Below, piece by piece: positions 50,235-59,907 of a DNA stretch of 64,000 nt. The translations under genes and the position numbers were made by a program. Below the pieces are notes generated by a model. That model was not told where the DNA came from. It worked only from the letters and a program-made list of their open reading frames with translations, and made no database searches. Positions within the stretch are counted from its first letter, which is position 1; every line of letters begins with the position of its first letter. This stretch comes from Butyrivibrio sp. LB2008 (lineage in GTDB: Bacteria > Bacillota > Clostridia > Lachnospirales > Lachnospiraceae): NCBI RefSeq assembly GCF_000621565.1, contig NZ_KK211306.1, forward strand, positions 404,466-468,465. The letters run 5' to 3'.

Positions 50235-51668
50235 TCAAACGTTGATCTCAGCTGTGAGACCAAGGTCTCCCTTGTTTGCATCCAATATAGGCTTAACAAC
50301 CTCAGCAAGGAACTTGTCTACCTGGTGAGCGCTGCATCCTACATACTTAGTGGGATCCATTGAAGCCTGGAGTTCCTCGATAGTAAGCGGGAATGCAGGA
50401 TCTGCTGCGATAAGATCAAGAAGATTATTGTCTTTTCCTTCAACCTTAACAGTCTTACCTGCTTCCATAGAAAGCTCACGGATCTTCTCATGAAGCTCCT
50501 GTCTGTCTCCGCCTGCCTTAACAGCATCCATCATGATATTCTCTGTTGCCATGAAAGGAAGCTCAGACATGAGGCGTTTCTCGATAACCTTAGGATATAC
50601 TACAAGTCCGTCAACTACATTAATGCACAGATCAAGTATTCCGTCTGTTGCAAGAAATCCCTCGGGAACTGAAATTCTCTTATTTGCAGAATCGTCGAGA
50701 GTTCTCTCAAACCACTGTGAAACCTCAGTAATAGCGGGGTTAAGAGTATCAATGATGACATATCTTGCAAGTGAGCAGATTCTTTCACTTCTCATAGGAT
50801 TTCTCTTGTAAGCCATTGCCGATGAACCGATCTGGCTCTTTTCAAAAGGCTCTTCAACTTCCTTGAGGTGCTGAAGAAGTCTGATATCCTGAGCCATCTT
50901 TGTTGCTGATGAAGCAATTCCGGCAAGTACATTGAGCACCTTCATATCAATCTTACGGCTGTATGTCTGACCTGAAACTGCCATGCATCCCTTGAATCCA
51001 AGCTTTTCTGCAAGCATGGGATCAAGCTTATCAACCTTAGTGAGATCTCCGTCAAAAAGCTCAAGGAAAGAAGCCTGTGTTCCTGTTGTTCCCTTTGAAC
51101 CAAGAAGCTTCATATTATCAAGAACATAGTCAAGGTCTTCAAGATCGATAGTGAAGTCCTGAAGCCAGAGTGTTGCTCTTTTACCTACTGTTGTAGGCTG
51201 TGCCGGCTGGAAATGAGTAAAGCCGAGTGTAGGCTGTGCCTTGTATTCTTCCGCGAACTTAGAAAGCTCTGCGATAACATTTATAAGTTTCTTTCTTACA
51301 AGCTTAAGTCCCTCTGTCATTATGATAATATCAGTATTATCACCAACATAGCAACTTGTTGCGCCCAGATGGATGATTCCCTTAGCCTTGGGGCACTGCT
51401 GACCATATGCATATACATGGCTCATTACATCGTGACGAACTTCTTTTTCTCTTGCCTTGGCAACATCATAATTGATATCATCCTGATGAGCCTTGAGTTC
51501 ATCAATCTGCTCCTGTGTGATGTTAAGTCCAAGGTCTTTCTCTATCTCGGCAAGTGCGATCCACAGTTTTCTCCATGTCTTGAACTTCATGTCCTGTGAA
51601 AAGATATACTGCATTTCTTTACTTGCATAACGCTCCGATAATGGGCTTGTATAACGATCTGTACTCAT
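50235..51668 (-). CDS. purB: Adenylosuccinate lyase
   Basis: This ~477-residue enzyme of the purine pathway splits SAICAR and adenylosuccinate. The start ATG 51668 (MSTDRYTSPL) follows AGGAGG. The fumarase/aspartase-family signature SSAMAYKRNPMRSE is visible near residue 280. It sits 26 nt downstream of purF. Confidence 0.97.
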   Translation of the reverse strand: MSTDRYTSPLSERYASKEMQYIFSQDMKFKTWRKLWIALAEIEKDLGLNITQEQIDELKAHQDDINYDVAKAREKEVRHDVMSHVYAYGQQCPKAKGIIHLGATSCYVGDNTDIIIMTEGLKLVRKKLINVIAELSKFAEEYKAQPTLGFTHFQPAQPTTVGKRATLWLQDFTIDLEDLDYVLDNMKLLGSKGTTGTQASFLELFDGDLTKVDKLDPMLAEKLGFKGCMAVSGQTYSRKIDMKVLNVLAGIASSATKMAQDIRLLQHLKEVEEPFEKSQIGSSAMAYKRNPMRSERICSLARYVIIDTLNPAITEVSQWFERTLDDSANKRISVPEGFLATDGILDLCINVVDGLVVYPKVIEKRLMSELPFMATENIMMDAVKAGGDRQELHEKIRELSMEAGKTVKVEGKDNNLLDLIAADPAFPLTIEELQASMDPTKYVGCSAHQVDKFLAEVVKPILDANKGDLGLTAEINV

Positions 51669-51694
51669 TTCATTCCTCCTAAAATATGACAATA

Positions 51695-53140
51695 TTACTT
51701 CTCAAATTCTCCCCTGATATCTTCAGTGGGCGGATTAACGGGATAAGAACCGGTAAAGCATCCCTTACAGATTCCGAGGTTTCCGCCAACCATCTCTTCA
51801 AGTCTCTCTATTCCGAGATAAGCAAGTGAATCTGCTCCGATTATCTTACAGATATCGTCGACATTTCTATTATAAGCTATAAGCTGATCTCTTGCAGGAA
51901 CATCGGTTCCAAAATAGCAGGGCCACAGGAACGGAGGCGAGCTTACTCTCATATGTACTTCTTTTGCTCCCGCGTCGCGAAGCATTCTTACAATTCGGTC
52001 TGAAGTTGTTCCTCTTACGATCGAGTCGTCGATCATGATGATCCTCTTACCCTCAACCGCACTTCCGAGCGCATTGAGTTTGACCTGAACGCTGGATTCT
52101 CTGTTCTTCTGCTTGGGTTTGATAAATGTTCTTCCTATATAAGAATTTTTTACGAAAGCCTGTCCGTACGGAATGCCTGACTGCATGGCATATCCGAGTG
52201 CCGCAACATTTCCGGACTCCGGAACTCCGACTACAAGATCTGCATCGATAGGTGAGTCCATTGCGAGGAATCTTCCCGCAGCAATTCTGGCATCATACAC
52301 GCTGATGTTATCGATAGTACTGTCGGGACGGGCAAAATAAATATATTCAAAAATACATCTTGCATGCTGTTCCTTGGGAATACACATGCTCTTGTCGGAC
52401 TGAATTCCGAATTCCGGAGAAATAGTAACAATCTCGCCGGGTTCAACATCACGGATAAAAGTAGCTCCGACCGTATCAAGTGCACAAGTCTCAGAAGCAA
52501 GGATATAGCAGTTCTCTCTTCTTCCTATAACAAGTGGCTTAAATCCATAAGGATCTCTTGCTCCGATAAGTTTTCTGGGTGACATGATAACAAGACTATA
52601 CGCTCCCTTGATCTTGAGCATAGCCTTTCCGACTGCCTCTTCTACAGACTTTGTTGCAAGTCTCTCTCTGGCAATATGATATGCAATTACTTCCGAGTCG
52701 ATTGTTGTCTGAAAGATTGCACCCGTATATTCCAGCTCATGACGAAGCTCCGGTGCATTGACAAGGTTACCGTTGTGTGCAAGTGCCAAGGTGCCTTTTA
52801 CATAGTTTAGAACAAGCGGCTGCGCATTCTCACGCGTACTGCTGCCTGCAGTGGAGTATCTGACGTGGCCTACTCCGATGTCTCCCTTTAAAGTATCCAA
52901 AATATCAGGGGTAAAAGCTTCATTTACAAGTCCCATATCCTTATGGCTTGTCACTTTCCCCTTCGGTCCGTTCGTGTCGCTTACGGCAATACCGCAGCTT
53001 TCCTGTCCTCTATGCTGAAGTGAAACGAGTCCGTAGTATATAGATCCGGCAACATCACCGCCGTCAAAATCATACATACCAAAAACACCGCATTCTTCAC
53101 CAAGACGCTTGTAATTCTCAGTCCTACCTTCGTAATTCAT
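51695..53140 (-). CDS. purF: Amidophosphoribosyltransferase
   Basis: This 481-residue enzyme performs the first committed step of purine synthesis. It has a short propeptide before Cys17 (EECGVFG), which becomes the N-terminal nucleophile. The glutaminase domain has LQHRGQESCGIA and the phosphoribosyl site IIMIDDSIVRGTT; cysteines near the C-terminus (NLGICKGCFTG) fit the iron-sulfur type known from Bacillus. It is the first gene of a long leftward array. Confidence 0.97.
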   Translation of the reverse strand: MNYEGRTENYKRLGEECGVFGMYDFDGGDVAGSIYYGLVSLQHRGQESCGIAVSDTNGPKGKVTSHKDMGLVNEAFTPDILDTLKGDIGVGHVRYSTAGSSTRENAQPLVLNYVKGTLALAHNGNLVNAPELRHELEYTGAIFQTTIDSEVIAYHIARERLATKSVEEAVGKAMLKIKGAYSLVIMSPRKLIGARDPYGFKPLVIGRRENCYILASETCALDTVGATFIRDVEPGEIVTISPEFGIQSDKSMCIPKEQHARCIFEYIYFARPDSTIDNISVYDARIAAGRFLAMDSPIDADLVVGVPESGNVAALGYAMQSGIPYGQAFVKNSYIGRTFIKPKQKNRESSVQVKLNALGSAVEGKRIIMIDDSIVRGTTSDRIVRMLRDAGAKEVHMRVSSPPFLWPCYFGTDVPARDQLIAYNRNVDDICKIIGADSLAYLGIERLEEMVGGNLGICKGCFTGSYPVNPPTEDIRGEFEK

Positions 53141-53175
53141 TTGTTCTCCTTGTTTTTAAAGAAAAAATAACCTCA

Positions 53176-53199
53176 AACACCGAACATTTTAACATTATA
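53176..53199 (-). promoter_or_regulatory. purF promoter with a PurBox-like site
   Basis: An extended -10 TGATATAAT lies at 53202-53194 (leftward). Next to it AACACCGAACATT (53176-53188) matches the Bacillus PurBox AWWWCCGAACWWT with one difference. Only one box is visible, whereas PurR usually binds a pair. Confidence 0.55.
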
Positions 53200-53239
53200 T
53201 CAATCCCGATTCAATCAGAACTTATTAACCTGTCCACAT

Positions 53240-53520
53240 TGCCAGACAGGCACGGGATCTACGCTGTGATTGGCGCAATAGCCATATAAGGGCGGTTTTG
53301 CAGCGATTGAGTATTTTGGCATTCAAGGTATAAAAAATCACACTTGTCTATTCCTCGCTCCAAACTCGCCCGCAAGCGGGCTCAGACAGGTGGAGCGAAA
53401 GCGGAATAGACAAGTGTAATTTTTTATACTCTTGAATAGCACAAAATACTCAAATACTGCAAAACCGCCCTTATATGGCTATTGCTTAGATTACGGCGGA
53501 GATTCGGTGCCGCTTGGCAG
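53240..53520 (+). repeat. Long imperfect hairpin element, family A, copy 3
   Basis: Same orientation and loops as copy 1. Stem CAATAGCCATATAAGGGCGG (from 53276) pairs with the segment ending at 53485. The middle has ATTCAAGGTATAAAAAA opposite TTTTTTATACTCTTGAAT, and the apex is CTCGCCCGCAAGCGGGCTCA. Stem sequences differ from copies 1 and 2 but remain paired. Confidence 0.87.
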
Positions 53521-53535
53521 GGCACCTACCGATTT

Positions 53536-55806
53536 TTATCCTTGTTTTTCGAAGTGGTTGTAGATGGCGCTGATTCCGAAGCAGAGGATTCCGCTGATGA
53601 GGAAGCTGATGGCGCGGCCAACGGTGTTTTCGTAGGTTATGTCAATCATGATGAACTTGACGACGCAGAACATTGACAGGATGAGGCCGTATACTCGGAG
53701 TTCTTTGGCACCGAAATTCTTGTTGAAGCCGACGAAGATACACAGTATGGCAAAAGCTAAAGTGACAACGCTGACGATATAGCCGGCGGCGTCGTAGCCG
53801 ATAAGCGAAAACAGAAGGATAATGCCAAACTTGATTCCGGTGTACAGCTTTTCATTGTTGGTTCCTGCGAAATGTCTGCGAACGTTGGCACAGGCAAGTG
53901 CTGTCGTGAAGGCAATGTTTATTCCCTGAGGAATTACTCCGTCGATCATAATAATATTATAAAGGCCTATAAGTATTCCCATTGCATTTACGATATCAAG
54001 TGCCATCAGAGCCGGCACGTTGTTTTGGCCCCGATCGTCCCTGTAGAACTTCAGCACTCGCATCAGCATGTTAAAGAGTCCCACGGGGATAACCGCAAAC
54101 ATGATCATGTAATCGTCAGTATCAAAAGCAAATTTTCCTGCAACTGTGCAGAAGAAAATCGCGATACATACCTGAACATAGAAATACCAAATGAATTTGA
54201 ATTCAATTGACTTGTTAACGACAAAACCTTCCATCGTAAGGATAATGACCGCATAGACAAGTTCCACGGCGCAAAAGATGAGGCTTCTTTCTCCAAAAAG
54301 TTCAAGCAAGGTCATGAGCGCCGCCAATATTATCGCCTGATTTCTGAACAGAGAATACTCCTTCTTTACGCCGTAAACAGCAATCGGAAGAAGTGCAACA
54401 AAAAGGGCTCCGGTGTTAAAGAAATCACGGTACATAATGTAGGTACCGATCTCTGCAATCGCAAACCAGCCGATTATCCAAAAATGCTTAAAGAACAATG
54501 ACGTATCGTCCTCTTTTTCGTTCCGCTGCAAAAAAGCTGCCAATTCTGCAACCGCAGCAATAATAAAGAACACCGTCAAACTGATCCAATCAGGCATTTC
54601 CACACAGTCCGCAAGCAAAAGATATGACATATAAAAAACAATCGCGCTCGCAAATGCAAAATATATTTTATTGGCACTGTTTATAAGTTTCTTTCCAAAA
54701 AGCGAAGCTGCAAAATATACTGCGCTTATAACCACAATGAAAATCGCGGAAACAGTGAGTGGAATGCACTTCTCAACATTTTGTCCGATCCTTGCGGCAA
54801 AATAAAAAATTATAGCCAGGTTTATGCTGCTCTGTACCAGGCGCTGCATATTATCTTTCCTAAAGTTATACTGGAAGGCTCCTCCCAAGATCAAAAGATA
54901 GGCCAAAACAGGTAAAACCAAAGCTCCGTCCTTCAAATTCCATGCAAGAAGCGCGGAAATTATGTAGCCGGCGTTTCCGATAACCTGAAAAAGCTTGCTC
55001 TCTTTTTTGCCCATGTACAGAATAATTCCGGCCCAGACAAGTAAGAGTACGTACATAGCAATATCGCCGATAACTTTAAAGTAGATTCTGGTCACAAGTA
55101 TCGACAGATAAGTGCATCCCAGTCCGCACGCAAGAAGCGCTGTGAAAAAAGTATTCTCCGGGCGCTTTCTATGCTCATAAAATGCAAATCCAGTAAGCGC
55201 AATGCTGACTGTGAACATCAGACCAATCTTAACCGCATCATTGAGATACGGAATAATAAGGCTTGCAAAAAGAATAAGTGCTATAAAAATAAGTACGCTT
55301 GCAAGCACGCCCATCAAATGCTTACCTATCCACGACTCTGTTGAACTTTTATTTGTATTGATAATATTACGGAACGCAGGCTGCTGCCTCTGCTGAAACG
55401 CAGGATTAAATTGCTGTTGCCTCTGCATCTGCGGTTGCTGCATTGGCATCTGTTGCATATTTGCCTGCACCTGTGGCTGCTGTATCGGGGCCTGTTGCAT
55501 ATTTGCCTGTACCTGCGGCTGCTGTATGAATGGCTGCTGCATATTCGTCTGTACCTGCGGCTGCTGTATGAATGGCTGCTGCATATTCGTCTGTACCTGC
55601 GGCTGCTGTATGAATGGCTGCTGCATATTCGCCCGCACCTGTGGCTGCTGCATATTCGGCCTTGCCTGTAGCTGTTGCTGCAATTTTTTCTGCTCTTCTT
55701 TTATATCTACAACAGCATGTGTGGCTCTCGAAAGGCCAAGCTGGATCTGCCCGACCTGATACTTGATCGACTCAAGTTCTCTCTCCAAATCTTCAATCTG
55801 TCCCAT
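53536..55806 (-). CDS. DUF2339 polytopic membrane protein with Gln/Pro repeat region
   Basis: The 756-residue protein begins with a coiled coil (about 1-45), then a Gln/Pro/Met-rich tract of 13-residue repeats (NMQQPFIQQPQVQ) to about residue 140. More than twenty membrane segments typical of DUF2339 follow. The function of the family is unknown, with suggested envelope roles. It has its own transcript after the terminator at 55855. The repeats are encoded by a 39-bp tandem array. Confidence 0.88.
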   Translation of the reverse strand: MGQIEDLERELESIKYQVGQIQLGLSRATHAVVDIKEEQKKLQQQLQARPNMQQPQVRANMQQPFIQQPQVQTNMQQPFIQQPQVQTNMQQPFIQQPQVQANMQQAPIQQPQVQANMQQMPMQQPQMQRQQQFNPAFQQRQQPAFRNIINTNKSSTESWIGKHLMGVLASVLIFIALILFASLIIPYLNDAVKIGLMFTVSIALTGFAFYEHRKRPENTFFTALLACGLGCTYLSILVTRIYFKVIGDIAMYVLLLVWAGIILYMGKKESKLFQVIGNAGYIISALLAWNLKDGALVLPVLAYLLILGGAFQYNFRKDNMQRLVQSSINLAIIFYFAARIGQNVEKCIPLTVSAIFIVVISAVYFAASLFGKKLINSANKIYFAFASAIVFYMSYLLLADCVEMPDWISLTVFFIIAAVAELAAFLQRNEKEDDTSLFFKHFWIIGWFAIAEIGTYIMYRDFFNTGALFVALLPIAVYGVKKEYSLFRNQAIILAALMTLLELFGERSLIFCAVELVYAVIILTMEGFVVNKSIEFKFIWYFYVQVCIAIFFCTVAGKFAFDTDDYMIMFAVIPVGLFNMLMRVLKFYRDDRGQNNVPALMALDIVNAMGILIGLYNIIMIDGVIPQGINIAFTTALACANVRRHFAGTNNEKLYTGIKFGIILLFSLIGYDAAGYIVSVVTLAFAILCIFVGFNKNFGAKELRVYGLILSMFCVVKFIMIDITYENTVGRAISFLISGILCFGISAIYNHFEKQG
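55440..55665 (-). repeat. 39-bp coding tandem repeat
   Basis: About five to six units of 39 bp encode NMQQ-PFIQQPQVQ(A/T). Two central units (around 55533-55611) are identical in DNA, a sign of recent copy-number change. Confidence 0.8.
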
Positions 55807-55854
55807 ACACTTTACTCCTCCGATTTGCTAAAAAAGCTTTCTCTTTACTTAGCA

Positions 55855-55895
55855 ATAAACCGCCTGAAACAGTTATTTCTTCGTTCCAGGCGGTG
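55855..55895 (-). terminator. Terminator of the DUF5717-SprT operon
   Basis: Leftward: CACCGCCTG, loop, CAGGCGGTTTATT, 24 nt after the stop at 55919. Confidence 0.75.
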
Positions 55896-55918
55896 TAATA
55901 ATTCTGACATTTCTATTT

Positions 55919-56512
55919 TTATCTTTGTTGCTTATCCGTAATTATATATGAAGCGGCCTCAGATGTACAGTTCCGTATAAGTTTTCTTGACCAGGCAACT
56001 GCTCCGCACTTTGCACAGCCGTAGTGTCTGTAATTTCTGGTAAATTTGCTGTCGCGCTTTCGGTAGATCGTTGCCCCGCAGCCGCCGCAGGTGAAGACGT
56101 ATTTCACGGCCATCTCTGAAACTTTATGGTTCTCTACGCCTTTTTCACACCCCTCGGTCACTCTCTTAATATTGTAGCCGTAAGTGCGGTTCATCAGCTC
56201 TGCATACTGTTTCCACTTGCCTGTATGTCTCATGCATCCATTACAGGTATGAAGAAGTTCATGGATAATAGTCTCCTTGCAGGCTTTCTCCGAAATTCTG
56301 TCATCGACAAGAAGCCTCTCCGCGATCTCAATCTCATAACTTCCGTCCCGCTTTAATCTGCACAATCCCCAACGGGTCTTTGCTCTTTTATTCACAGACC
56401 ACGAGGCAATCCTGCCAAGTGCTATTCCCAGGCCGGCAACCTCACTAATGCATTGTTCTCTTAATTCAGTAAAATCTTTCATAAATAAAAAACCGGTAGT
56501 GCGTTGACACAC
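55919..56512 (-). CDS. SprT-like zinc metalloprotein
   Basis: The ~197-residue protein has the HELLH zinc motif (His84-His88) and a C-terminal zinc ribbon (CGGCGATIYR, CAKCGAVAWSR), typical of SprT/Spartan-like proteins. The start is uncertain: GTG 56512 follows AAGGAG at 15 nt, whereas ATG 56482 has no site. It may act on DNA-protein crosslinks or merely bind metal. Last gene of the operon. Confidence 0.85.
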   Translation of the reverse strand: MCQRTTGFLFMKDFTELREQCISEVAGLGIALGRIASWSVNKRAKTRWGLCRLKRDGSYEIEIAERLLVDDRISEKACKETIIHELLHTCNGCMRHTGKWKQYAELMNRTYGYNIKRVTEGCEKGVENHKVSEMAVKYVFTCGGCGATIYRKRDSKFTRNYRHYGCAKCGAVAWSRKLIRNCTSEAASYIITDKQQR

Positions 56513-56524
56513 TAGTACATCGTT

Positions 56525-57712
56525 TCACTCCTTATCCTCATACTTGGAAACCATATCGAGGATTTCCTGCGCATACTGAGGATACTGCCTTGCCATATCT
56601 TCAACTTCATTCTTGGCATTGCCGGCAACGATATCCCTGTTGTACTCCATGCGCTTTCTGAGTGACTGGCGGCGAACATTGAGATTGTGCCTTATTTCTA
56701 CCTCCTCGTTGTGGCTTACAAGCGCCTCAGCCTGATGTATCCAGATCTCGGGATCGCGCACTCTGTAATGCCTGAGCATATATATAAGATCCTTTTGATT
56801 GGAATCAAGAAGCCTTCTGGCATCATCGATCTTCTCGCGCTCTTTGCGCTCTCTGAGGTACTTGTTGTATAGTTCCGTAAGCTCGGATGAGCTCATGACT
56901 CTGTATTTCATTCTGAGATAATCAAGAAGATTTGTGTTGTTTACATATCTGACTTTGACCTGATTCTGCAACATGATAAGTCTTGATATCGATTTTTTTA
57001 CGGACTTTATCTCAACCTGCGCATTGGTGCTCTGAACATAGAGCACAGTTATCGCGATCGCCGCAAGAAGGATCAGGACCATATATCCATAGACAACATT
57101 AAGCCCCATTGCAAGCTGAAGTATCAAAAGAAATACGATCATAACCACAAGAACAACGCCCACCGTAACTGTCAGTTTCTTGGCGTTTTCCATGGTCTCA
57201 ACAAGATCTTCTTCTCTGAAAAGATAAGCCTCATGCTCCGAATCAAGGCGCTTAAGATCGTTCTTTATCTTTTTTTGGAAAACTTCGGCATCGAGCAGCT
57301 TTTCGGCACCTTCTCTGGCATTGTCCCTGAGTCTGTCCATACGTTCAAACTCTTCGTCCGTCATCCTGCTCTTTCTCTTATCAAACTTCTCCTGCAAATC
57401 CCTGGATTCGATGATCTTCCTCGCACAATCATCAATCTCTTTTCGCTGTTCGGGCGGAAGCGCATTGATCTCTTCCATATCCCTCAGATGACTTGTGACA
57501 TCATTGTACTCAAACTCAAGAGAATCTAGCTCTCTTGCCGCTTCCTCCATCTGCTGAAGGCAGCTCCCTATGTATTCTCTTCGCTGAACAGGATCGTCCA
57601 TATCAAGATCTTTTCTCGTATAGACTATATCACTCCAGTTCTCAAGCTCTGCCTGTTGTTTCTTCCACTCATCATCTGCGGACTTACGAAATATCTTGTC
57701 CAAAAAACCCAT
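56525..57712 (-). CDS. Coiled-coil membrane protein, unknown family
   Basis: The 395-residue protein is strongly charged with long coiled coils (about 15-165 and 225-385) around two adjacent membrane helices (about 175-225). It has no enzyme motif and no signal peptide. It lies 21 nt after the TPR-like gene and 12 nt before the SprT gene, so it belongs to the same unit as DUF5716/5717. It could be a membrane scaffold for that complex. Confidence 0.75.
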   Translation of the reverse strand: MGFLDKIFRKSADDEWKKQQAELENWSDIVYTRKDLDMDDPVQRREYIGSCLQQMEEAARELDSLEFEYNDVTSHLRDMEEINALPPEQRKEIDDCARKIIESRDLQEKFDKRKSRMTDEEFERMDRLRDNAREGAEKLLDAEVFQKKIKNDLKRLDSEHEAYLFREEDLVETMENAKKLTVTVGVVLVVMIVFLLILQLAMGLNVVYGYMVLILLAAIAITVLYVQSTNAQVEIKSVKKSISRLIMLQNQVKVRYVNNTNLLDYLRMKYRVMSSSELTELYNKYLRERKEREKIDDARRLLDSNQKDLIYMLRHYRVRDPEIWIHQAEALVSHNEEVEIRHNLNVRRQSLRKRMEYNRDIVAGNAKNEVEDMARQYPQYAQEILDMVSKYEDKE

Positions 57713-57733
57713 ATCTTACTCCCAACCGGTACA

Positions 57734-58579
57734 TCAGCGCCCGGTCTTTTCCCGGACTGTTTCCCTGTATTTTGCCTTCATATTCTCGGTGAGTTCCCCG
57801 ATCTTTTCATAGTACTCATGCATCTTGCCTTCAGCCTTATATACGGAAAGCGTACCGATCACATGATTCTCGTCGCCCGCAGCAAAAAGCTCTTCATACT
57901 CATTGATCTTCTTTTCAAGTTCCATCGAAACTTCATGCGCCTGCTTGTTCTCTGAAATAAAGGCAACGTACTCCTCATGCGTCATCTTCATTCTAAGTGC
58001 CGCAAGATACTGAAAATAAGACTCATCATTCTTCTCATCTTCGTAAGCCTTCAAAAAAAGCTCAGCCGCCCTGTCAAACAAAAAAAGCCTTGCGTACATA
58101 ACGCCCTCGTTATGCTCTATTCTAGACCTGATGTGCAGGTCGATATCCGGTGTATTCTCCAGCAAGAAATCATATTCCTTAAATGCCATGCTGTACTTCT
58201 CGCTCTGCATAAGGAAATCAGCTCTCGCAAGCTTCTTGCTGTAAATATCCATCCCTGCATTATCGCGAAGAATACTCTCCGTCCTCTCGATTTCTTTGCG
58301 GGTGTTATATCCGACATAATCAAGGATTGTTCCCGCAAGAGACGCAACAGAGCACTTCTTTGAAGCCATGCCTTTAAGCTCGTCTGCAAGCTTGACAAGC
58401 GAGCACTCTTTTCCGATCCATTCAAAAAGATCTTCTCCAAAGCTCTCTTCGTCTATCAAAAATGCATTCTGCACGATGCAATAGCACAGTTCCTCTATAC
58501 AGTAGACATTTCTACCTATCTTTTCCATATGAAACGGCGTTTGTGCGTATGTGCCTATACAAAGTATCGGTTTATTCAT
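57734..58579 (-). CDS. Helical repeat (TPR-like) protein, unknown family
   Basis: The 281-residue soluble protein starts MNKPILCIGTYAQTPFHMEKIGRNVYCIEE. A helical repeat region (about 110-200, with MAFKEYDFLLENTP and DRAAELFLKAYEDEKND resembling TPRs) leads to a charged C-terminal coil. No catalytic motif. It lies 15 nt after DUF5716, in the conserved operon. Confidence 0.75.
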   Translation of the reverse strand: MNKPILCIGTYAQTPFHMEKIGRNVYCIEELCYCIVQNAFLIDEESFGEDLFEWIGKECSLVKLADELKGMASKKCSVASLAGTILDYVGYNTRKEIERTESILRDNAGMDIYSKKLARADFLMQSEKYSMAFKEYDFLLENTPDIDLHIRSRIEHNEGVMYARLFLFDRAAELFLKAYEDEKNDESYFQYLAALRMKMTHEEYVAFISENKQAHEVSMELEKKINEYEELFAAGDENHVIGTLSVYKAEGKMHEYYEKIGELTENMKAKYRETVREKTGR

Positions 58580-58594
58580 ATCTACTGCCTTTCA

Positions 58595-59893
58595 TCAAAG
58601 TTCTATAATCTGTTCCCATGATTTACCCGACGACGGGAACAACTCTCCAAATCCCATATCCTGCACTCTCACATCAACTTCGCTGACAGAGTTCATATTC
58701 ATAAGAATCCTGAGTCTCGTGGTTCCGGGCGGTCTCTTTTCAAGTCCGTCAAGATACAGCTGGACCATCTTGGGCATCTTGCCGGTAAGCGGAGTCACCT
58801 GAATATTAAGTATTCCGCTCTGGTCCATGATTATATCCATTCCGGTCTCCGCTTCGTACCAGTTTATTCCCGCATCAAGAAGTGCACAGTACACTTCCGT
58901 TCCGCACTTCAAAAGATTTATTCCAAGATTTGACTTAAGCTTGTCCTCGCCAAGGAAAACAAACTTTGTCGGCTTTGTGGGATTTATCCTCTCCCTCGCG
59001 GCAATGCTTGCGCCCTTGCTGAACATATTGTTGCCCTGAAAAACTCTTCTTGTCCTGCACAAAAACTCAAGAGATCTCTTTTGCCACTTCTCCCTGAAAC
59101 CGTCGCCCAAAAGAAATACCGTCGAAATGATCTTTTCACTGCATACCTTCTGCATAACAGTCAGAAACTCATCGTCAAGCCTCTCGCACATCTTGTGATA
59201 AGCAGTCCCTTCCTTGGGAAATCCTTCGGCAGAAAACTTAAGATCGTCATAAGTACTTTCTTCTATCGTCGCAACTATGGGCGTCGTGTTGTGATTGAGA
59301 GTCATCTCATACACTCTCAAAGTTTCCATATCAAAGTCACATGCAAGAACCGAATGATTCATCAGTTCTTCCGGCTGATACAGCATGTAATTGTAGAAGC
59401 TCTCCTCATGGCTCTGGTAAAAGATATTCTCAGTCTTAAACTCAAGCGCCGATGTCACCGCGTTAAGAACCTGGATCATCCTGTTGTCCAGAGATCTCGT
59501 TGTGAACATGATCGACTCTACATTATCAAGAGACAGCTCCATTGATAACAGCGAGAGGCTTCTTTTTACAAACAAGGTCAAAAGAGCTATCGGATCGTAT
59601 TCCGCATCTCCGACAACCACAGGTTTGCCTTCTCTTGCCGCACTCACAAGACCGTATACGGGAAGCCCGTCCTGTTCTTCAATATGGCGCACAGCCTCCT
59701 TGCCATAAAACCACTGGTTTACGTCATTTTTTTTGCAAAGAACGGTAGGAATGTTATAAAGTTCGGATCCTGCAAGCACCGATAAAGTTTCAGGCATATC
59801 CGCATCGGATGCAAGAAAGCTTATCTGTGAGACCTTTTCTCCCAGATCGTATCCAAGTACAAAGCGTCTTTCTTCAGAATTTCCAAAAAGCAT
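58595..59893 (-). CDS. DUF5716 Hsp70/actin-like ATPase-fold protein
   Basis: The 432-residue protein begins RRFVLGYDLGEKVSQISFL, the phosphate-1 loop pattern of actin/Hsp70 ATPases, and contains SHEESFYNYML and LACDFDMETLRVYEM (phosphate-2-like). VFLLGDGF near residue 265 resembles the adenosine motif. There is no substrate-binding Hsp70 domain. The family is undescribed experimentally as far as I know. It lies 14 nt after the DUF5717 gene, suggesting a working pair. Confidence 0.8.
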   Translation of the reverse strand: MLFGNSEERRFVLGYDLGEKVSQISFLASDADMPETLSVLAGSELYNIPTVLCKKNDVNQWFYGKEAVRHIEEQDGLPVYGLVSAAREGKPVVVGDAEYDPIALLTLFVKRSLSLLSMELSLDNVESIMFTTRSLDNRMIQVLNAVTSALEFKTENIFYQSHEESFYNYMLYQPEELMNHSVLACDFDMETLRVYEMTLNHNTTPIVATIEESTYDDLKFSAEGFPKEGTAYHKMCERLDDEFLTVMQKVCSEKIISTVFLLGDGFREKWQKRSLEFLCRTRRVFQGNNMFSKGASIAARERINPTKPTKFVFLGEDKLKSNLGINLLKCGTEVYCALLDAGINWYEAETGMDIIMDQSGILNIQVTPLTGKMPKMVQLYLDGLEKRPPGTTRLRILMNMNSVSEVDVRVQDMGFGELFPSSGKSWEQIIEL

Positions 59894-59907
59894 TTTATAT
59901 CTTCCTC

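Noticed and set aside
53141..53240. Purine riboswitch before purF
   Set aside because: The leader is short and lacks the conserved purine-aptamer loops; only a PurBox-like site is seen.
55440..55665. CRISPR array
   Set aside because: The repeats are directly tandem without spacers, in frame within a coding region.
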